This document shows positions 57,851-64,000 of a DNA stretch of 64,000 nucleotides, in pieces. Under the pieces are notes generated by a model. That model worked only from the letters and a program-made list of their open reading frames with translations, was not told where the DNA came from and made no database searches. This DNA is from Perognathus longimembris pacificus. Its lineage: Eukaryota > Chordata > Mammalia > Rodentia > Heteromyidae. Numbering within the stretch: position 1 is the first letter of the stretch; every line of letters starts with the position of its first letter. The stretch spans positions 93,452,880 through 93,516,879 of the forward strand of contig NC_063162.1 of the NCBI RefSeq assembly GCF_023159225.1, written 5' to 3'. Both the position numbers and the translations under genes were made by a program.

Positions 57851-59277
57851 TTCATTCACTCCACAAAAATGCATCTTGGTGAGATCAGATACTGTCTCTA
57901 CCCTGGAAGAAGTGAAGCTCATATATTTTATTTCCCTACTATCTTGCTTCCTTAGGCTTTCCAGACATTAGAAAGAAAGAAATGGTGAGATATTCAAATT
58001 CTATCAGTTCAGTTCCAATTTGTTGGATCCAACTACAGATCATTTAGGGTACTATTCAGTTACTAAGTCACCCTTAAGGAAGCAATTCTGAGAATTAGCA
58101 CTGTACAGCTTAAAAAATATTTACTGTTTGGGGTATATCAGTTAAACAAGCTTCAGAATTGAAACAAAGTAATAAAAAAAACTATAGGTTTTGTAGGTTG
58201 GATGCCAGGTTGATAACATCATACACTATTACCCATTTCTTCTGCCATATTCAATGTTATCTCTTACGTACACACTGATATTTAAATGTGGAGCTATTTA
58301 TGAACTCAGTCATAGTTTCAAAGGCTGGACCCACTCAGAGGCTTTTAGCTCCACACACAATTCTTATGCTTACTAAATTTGAAATCACAACTCACAAGTA
58401 CAATGTAGATGCTTTCCTTATTCCCAATCATGTTTAAATTTTTCCTTTAATTTGCTCTAAATATCTTTACTAAAATAAACTCATAAAATCTCCAGGGGGT
58501 AAATTAGCATTCAGTGAACAATATCTGACTTCTAGGATTTAAGAAAATGGTTAAATGTAAACAAACAGTTATTAATCTATTTTTCATCTTAAATGCATAC
58601 AAAAGCCTATGATCTATCAGTTCTTAGTTTTTACCTTAGTTTTATTGTGTTCCTTTTCCTAGGATATTTTTATCACTTCTCAAAACTCTTCCCAAAGTGT
58701 AGCATGACTTCTCAATTAGACACAATCTTTCTCCTTCTGTCAAATTCCTCAGGTCTGTTTATTTATTTTCCATATGTAGTGATTTTATTACACCTTATAT
58801 TATAGCTATATTTATACTTGTCACTTTTATGTTGTAAACTCTTCAAGATAAAAAGTAACACTGTATCTCAAGATGAGAATCGGGGTTTTCACATGAAGCA
58901 TAAAATGTTGCTCTTTGATCTTAGAAACCATCTACGTGATCTGCTCAAATCAAGGAGTATCACTTGTTCTACATCTCACACAAATTGTGCTTACAGTTTT
59001 GATCTTTTATTTTTTGTCCCTTCTTTTCATTTCATAACCAGGTATCTTGTCCATTTGGGGATATTTTCATTCCTATTTTTCTCTAATAAATAAAATATTT
59101 ACTATGGATACATCTTTCCCACTAAGATTTTCATATAAAATACAGTAGAGACCAGGTCTGCAAAACAACAAACTTCTTTTCAAATGGTATTTCCACATGT
59201 TTGGGTCAGCAACTTTACATTATGTATCTAAAACCAAACAACTACTAAACATAAAAAGGTCTAGAATAAACCTTTCA
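57851..59277. other. No recognised feature
   Basis: Unique-looking AT-rich sequence. Plus frames at 58593-58805 and 58818-59093 (70 and 91 codons) are hydrophobic from T-richness and lack motifs. Confidence 0.4.
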
Positions 59278-59600
59278 GTGGATCACAATAGCCCAACAGC
59301 TATGTATACATGATCATATAAGATGAGGGTAAGCAAAAACAACTCCAAGAGAAGGACACAGGAGGATTCTACTGTTGACATTATCTTTAAAGTTCTAGGT
59401 GAATTTCCTGTGGCTTACCCTACATGGTTACTGTATATGATTTTGGTACACTGATATTGTATATATTCCTACCTGATCTAGGGGAGGGAAAGAAAAATGA
59501 GGGTGTAAGATATCACAAGAAATGCATTCACTGCCTTATTATGTAACTGTACCCACTTTGCACAACACTTTCTCAATAAAATTTAATTTTTTAAAAAAAT
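59278..59600 (+). mobile_element. Old 5'-truncated LINE-1 3' end
   Basis: 'cacaatagcccaacagctat', 'catataagatgagggtaagc', 'gcattcactgcctta' and 'ctcaataaaatttaattt' with an A-rich end follow the L1 3'UTR order at low identity. It lacks the long G-rich tract of younger copies. Confidence 0.7.
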
Positions 59601-60232
59601 ATGTGTGATGAAAAAACCCATTCACAAAATAAATAAATAAAATATAATATTCTTAAAGAGTATTTGTAAAAACAAAAAAGTGGAGGACAGGGAAAACAAA
59701 AATCATGCTACTGTATCTTTATATATTTGATTTATATATAGAATGCTCATTAAATAAAGATTCAAAGTGTTTATTGCTTAAAATGTGAGATATATTGTTA
59801 GCTTTTGACCTAATAAATTAAAAGTAAAAGCTCTCTTTTTCATAAATATAGAGCAAAAGAACACTGTGACTGGCTATATTACATAGAAGAAAATACAGCA
59901 GTTGGAAAAATGAATTGGTAGCTCAAAATGGAACATAATTAACTAGAAATTACAGAAAACAAATGGGAAATATATTAGAAAAGAAGTTAAAAACAGAAGG
60001 AAATTAATTGCTTAGAGGAACAGATCTGCACAAATCAATGTTTATCAATGATATTATTGTTCTGCATTGTTGATAATTGAAATACTAGTCACAATGTATT
60101 TCCAAAATAACCACTAGACTCTAAAATTGTTCTCATTCTTCTGACAATCTTAGTAAATCTAAAATATTAAGCACAATATGTGATGTCATGGACTGTCAGC
60201 TTCAGAGTGACTTCCATAAAAGATGGCTGCTG
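59601..60232. other. No recognised feature
   Basis: A-rich unique-looking sequence; no frames above 60 codons. Confidence 0.4.
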
Positions 60233-60447
60233 GCTTCTGGGTGCCAGTGACTCATACCTGTGGTCTACTTAGAAGACTGAGGATCACAGTTTGAAGCTAT
60301 TTCAGGCAGACAAATCTGAAAGACTCGGATCTCCAATTAACCAGCAAAAAGCTGGGAGTGGAGCTTGGCTCAAGTTGTAGAACTTCAGCCTTGAGTGAAT
60401 GAAGCTCAGCAGCCACATGAGACACTGAGTTCAAGTCCCAGTACTAA

Positions 60448-60448
<1 letters not shown>
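60233..60448 (+). mobile_element. B1-Geo dimeric SINE
   Basis: 'ctgggtgccagtgactc', linker 'cggatctccaattaacc', Geo half 'gagcttggctcaagttgtag', 'actgagttcaagtcccag'. The tail is replaced by (CA)n. Confidence 0.8.
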
Positions 60449-60487
<39 letters not shown>

Positions 60488-60491
60488 CACA
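60449..60491. repeat. CA microsatellite
   Basis: (CA)n with one interruption at the SINE tail. Confidence 0.95.
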
Positions 60492-60969
60492 GAGAATAAT
60501 GTAGAAGGATATTAAAATTCAAAACTGAAAAGATATAAACATAAAGTTAAAATATACGTTTAACTTATATTGTTTATTATTCTATATCACACCCGTGTAT
60601 TTTCTTGTGCTTCAATGTGTATTTTTAAAATCAGAAATCATTAATATTTCTTTGTTTTACAATGGCTAGCAAGATGTCAGAACTAGCTGCTCCATTTTGG
60701 CTTTACTGACAAGTGTTTTTCATCGAATGTGAGAAAGAATAAAATATCCCTCCATTTCACATATAGATTTCTGAGTTACTGATAGAATTTTGGCATTCAG
60801 TCTCTTAACTCTGACCATATTATTGGGTATAGACCAAAAGCGAGACTCACAAGCATTTCTGTATTCGTCAAAAGATAATCATTTCACCCATGTATTGGCT
60901 TTCTATAGTTTCCACGAGAAATTATACATAACATGCAGTGCTTTCTTTAGGTAAGAAATCTAGTATATG

Positions 60970-61143
60970 AAGTGGCACTGTGGCTCCAAGTGGTAGAGTT
61001 CTAGCCTTACCTGAAGAGCTCAAGGACAGTACCCAGGCCCAGAGGTCAATTTCCATAACCCACCAAAAAAAGAAGAAAGGAAAAGAAAGAAATAAGCATG
61101 CAAGCAAGCAAGCAAGAATGAATGAATGAAAAAGAGAGAGAAA
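60970..61143 (+). mobile_element. Solo Geo-type SINE monomer
   Basis: Only the right monomer is present: it starts 'aagtggcactgtggctcc', exactly at the junction used in both IDL-Geo and B1-Geo dimers. It has an A-box region 'tggctccaagtggtagagtt', a B-box region 'gaggtcaatttcc' and a long purine-rich/(GCAA)n tail. A perfect 17-bp target repeat aagaaatctagtatatg flanks it at 60953-60969 and 61144-61160. It was therefore inserted as a unit without a left monomer. Truncation to exactly this point by chance is the alternative. Confidence 0.85.
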
Positions 61144-61194
61144 AAGAAATCTAGTATATGCCTTTCTGAACATAAACTAAGATAATGAAGAAGT

Positions 61195-61795
61195 CACAAT
61201 ACCAATCGCTGGCAAGAATTCAGACCAATAAGGCTTGCCAATCACAGCATAGCTACTCAGAATGATAGTTTGGAAGTTTCTTTCAAACCTATGCTCTTAC
61301 CATCCAACCTAGCAGTTAAGTTTCTAATATATCCTTAACTTATTTAGAAAGATATCCACATACATGCCTGCATGTGGATATCTATGGCAGCTTTATTCAT
61401 AATCATTTTAAAATATGGAAAGAAAAGTCCTTCAACAAGTGAATGAATAATCAAGAAGTGATACATTAAGCTGGTATGGTGATACATGTCTGGAAGCTTA
61501 GCATTATGGAGACCAAGGCAAGGGCTCTGAGGCCAGACTGGGCTACATAGTGACATTCTGTCTCTAAGAAACACAACAAACAAACAACAAAAAGCCTTAA
61601 TGCATCCATTCAATAAGGTGATGTTTATTACGTGGTAAAAAGTAACAAGCTATCAAGTTACACAAAGCTGTAGATGGCTCATAAACACATATTGATAAAT
61701 GAAAGAGGCCAATGAGCAAAGATAAAGATTGTGTTGTTTCAATTATATACCACTCTGGATAAGGCAAGACCATAAATATAACAAGCATTTTGGTA
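61195..61795 (+). mobile_element. Ancient LINE-1 ORF2 end, split by a B1-like SINE
   Basis: 'gcagctttattcataatc', 'ccttcaacaagtgaatgaat', then after a SINE 'gaaagaggccaatgagc' and 'ccactctggataaggcaag' follow the order of the ORF2 C-terminus of old mammalian L1 families. Open reading is lost. Confidence 0.7.
61470..61592 (+). mobile_element. B1-like SINE monomer
   Basis: 'agctggtatggtgatacatg', 'gaggccagactgggctac' and an A-rich tail. It sits within the ancient L1 at 61195-61795. Confidence 0.7.
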
Positions 61796-62924
61796 GGTCT
61801 TTGAAGTGTGGGGCTGTTAAGTCAACAGAAGAGTTTGAGGACAGACAAATTGCATACATAAAAATATAGTGGTGGATAGATGGCATCCAGTTTGCCAAAA
61901 CATACACAACTTTGGAGTAGAAAAACAGAACCTTGTATTGGTATATGCTTATAAAAATCATTTTTTAAGAAGTCATGATTCTAAATAGATGGAGAATAGA
62001 CAATCTTTCCAAGCAGAAGGCTCCAAGGTTAAATATAACTCCCTGCTCCTATATACACACAACAACTTCATTCTAAAGATTACCACATGAGAGAAAAGTG
62101 GAAAATTAACCATACAATAGAGAAAACAGACAACAATGCCACCACTTGATCATGAGTAATACATTTGCAATGATTAGACACTGTGGTTGTATTCACTTTT
62201 CCTGATATGTAAGGAAATCTCCTCCATTGATCCTGATTCTCCAATCCCTAAGAGGAAGCATAAGAAACATATTAAACCATGTCACAAGCAAGACACAGCT
62301 CTTTTCAGCTGGAGTCATTTCGGCTACCATCACTGTGGTCTCATGTGGCACTCTTCTTGGTTCTTTGTCAAGTTAAACAAGGCTCAGTCTCAAATTTTCA
62401 TACTTGAGACTAGATTTTAATGTTGAACAAGGAGTCAAGAAAAGGAGAAAAATGTACAACACCCAAGAGCTGGTTCAAAGCATAGCCACTCTCAAAGATC
62501 CTCCAGAATACATTTCACAGATGCCAGTCACCTGGCTTCTCAGGAAGGCACAGATGAGTTTCCCTGCGATGGGGAAAAACCCAAACTGATCTTGAAAATG
62601 GGAACTAAGGCCCAAGGTGTAAACATTTCACTCAAGAAGACAAGTCATCACTATATTTTATCATGGTCAAAGACTCAAATTTTCTGTTATGTGTCAAAGC
62701 ATTCCTCACTCTGACAGGTCACTCTCAGTAGCTTCAACAGAAGCTCTGGGTAAAACCCAAAAACCAATGAATAACTAAGCAAATATCCTTTAGACTGGAG
62801 GGGACTTGAGGAAATATTTGTCCTTTCCTACCTATAAAGAAGAATGTTCCCTGAAAGAAATGTATCAATAAGGTCATAAACTGTTCCATAGGGTGGGTGC
62901 TGGAGCAGTATTTTTTAATCTTTT
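61796..62924. other. No recognised feature
   Basis: Unique-looking; plus frames of 77 and 61 codons (62187-62420, 62404-62589) overlap slightly and show no motif. Confidence 0.4.
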
Positions 62925-63135
62925 TTTATTTAATGTTATTGTCAAGGTGATATACAGAGGGGTTACAGTTACATATGTAAGGTAGTTTTGTCAAACTTGC
63001 TACCCCTCCCTCATTGTTCTCACATTCCTCCCTCTTACCCCCCCCCAGTTGTACAGTTAATTTCCAACGTACTGCCTTGTATCACTCTTGCATTGGTTCA
63101 CCCTTTGTCCTTTGCCTCACCATTTTGATGTTTTT
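62925..63135 (-). mobile_element. Older LINE-1 3' end
   Basis: 'ttattgtcaaggtgatatac', 'ggggttacagttacatatg', 'ctacccctccctcattg', C-run, 'gttgtacagttaatttcc'. Interrupted by, or followed by, a younger L1 at 63136 in the same orientation. Confidence 0.8.
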
Positions 63136-64000
63136 CAATTTTTTTTGTAAGTTTTTATTATCAAACTGAATTACAGACAGGTTACAGTTTCATACATTAG
63201 GCATTGGATACATTTCTTGTACTGTTTGTTACCTCGTCCCTCATTCCCCCCTCTCCCTTTCCCTTCCCCCCAACCCCATGAGTTAGTTGTTCAATTCATT
63301 TACACCAGTTTTGCAAGTGTTGCTTTTGTAATTGTTTGTCTTTTTTTTTGCCCTGTGTCTCTCGATTTTGGTATTCCCTTTCAATTTCCTACTTCTAATA
63401 CCAGTATACAAGGTTTCCAATATACTCAGATAAGATACAGAGATAGTGTAGGTACAACCACAGGAAGGTGACACAAGAAGATCATCAAGAATAGAAGCTA
63501 CAGTTACACATGGCACGTTGAAACTAGTTACAACTGTGATATAACAATTGTTATAGTTCCATAACATGGAGTTCGTTTCACTTAGCATCATCTTATGTGA
63601 TCATAAGGGTATAGCTATTGGGCTTTTGTGATCCTCTGCTGTGGCTTGCCTAAACCTGTGCTGATTATTCCCAATAAGGGAGACCATAGAGTCCATGTTT
63701 CTTTGGGTCTGGCTCACTTCACTTAGTATAACTTTTTCCAAGTCCTTCCATTTCCTTACAAATGGGGCAATGTCATTCTTTCTGATACAGGCTCAAAATT
63801 CCATTGTGGATATGTACCACATTTTCCTGATCCATTCATCTACTGAGGGGCATCTGGGTTGGTTCCAGATTCTAGCTATGACAAATTGTGCTGCGATGAA
63901 CATTGTTGTGCTGGTGGCTTTACTGTGATTTTGTTTGTGGTCTTGTAGATAGATGCCCAAAAGTGGGGCAGCTGGGTCATAGGGGAGTTCTATGTTTAGC
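63136..64000 (-). mobile_element. Younger LINE-1 3' end, runs off the window
   Basis: Minus-strand 3'UTR with C-rich tract (63245-63277) and, from about 63660, the end of ORF2. It continues past base 64000, so its length and any inversion are unknown. Close in sequence to the 1402-2296 and 9110-9690 copies. Confidence 0.9.

Noticed and set aside
58593..58805. Hydrophobic 70-codon frame resembling a membrane segment
   Set aside because: T-rich noncoding DNA gives runs of Phe and Leu codons in any frame; no start context, splice site or homology.

Overview
The window looks like mammalian nuclear DNA from a rodent, most probably of the superfamily Geomyoidea (kangaroo rats, pocket mice, pocket gophers). 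This rests on a high-copy dimeric SINE made of a tRNA-Ala/ID-like left half and a 'Geo' right half, an arrangement I know as IDL-Geo and as restricted to that group. No database search was possible, so the assignment is from recall of the family. I recognise no host protein-coding exon, functional tRNA, rRNA, CRISPR array or bacterial-type operon. The DNA is AT-rich intergenic or intronic sequence, and its GC-rich patches are all retroelement parts.

Layout. 0-13 kb holds three minus-oriented LINE-1 insertions (1402-2974, 6198-7580, 8452-12630). Each carries an internal inversion of the kind made by twin priming. The second contains a solo LTR (6601-7032); the third contains two young SINEs and a small opposite-strand L1. 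13-22 kb is mostly unique DNA with MIR relics, 7SL/B1-type SINEs and IDL-Geo copies. 22.5-30.6 kb is an old minus-strand L1 split by a full-length 7.47-kb plus-strand L1 (22880-30347), with 5'UTR, ORF1, ORF2 and 3'UTR all present but both ORFs broken. 31-55 kb is mainly unique sequence with scattered SINEs, microsatellites, a probable retrocopied mRNA 3' end (to 33921) and small L1 tails. At 55.5-57.9 kb two different ERV LTRs each split a SINE dimer. 61-64 kb has ancient L1 pieces and a young minus-strand L1 running off the window.

How the parts relate. The L1 elements are the source of reverse transcriptase. The IDL-Geo and B1-Geo SINEs, the short L1 tails and the retrocopy carry A-rich tails and 9-17 bp target duplications expected of L1 machinery. 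The LTRs carry 5- or 6-bp duplications expected of integrase.

The observations I rate highest are: a Geo right monomer that has moved alone with a 17-bp perfect target duplication (60970-61143); the same right monomer joined to two different left monomers; the three twin-primed L1s, one with near-flush junctions; and an LTR-plus-primer-binding-site fragment (57089-57651) flanked by a short direct repeat although it has only one LTR. I found no evidence for a wholly new genetic system.
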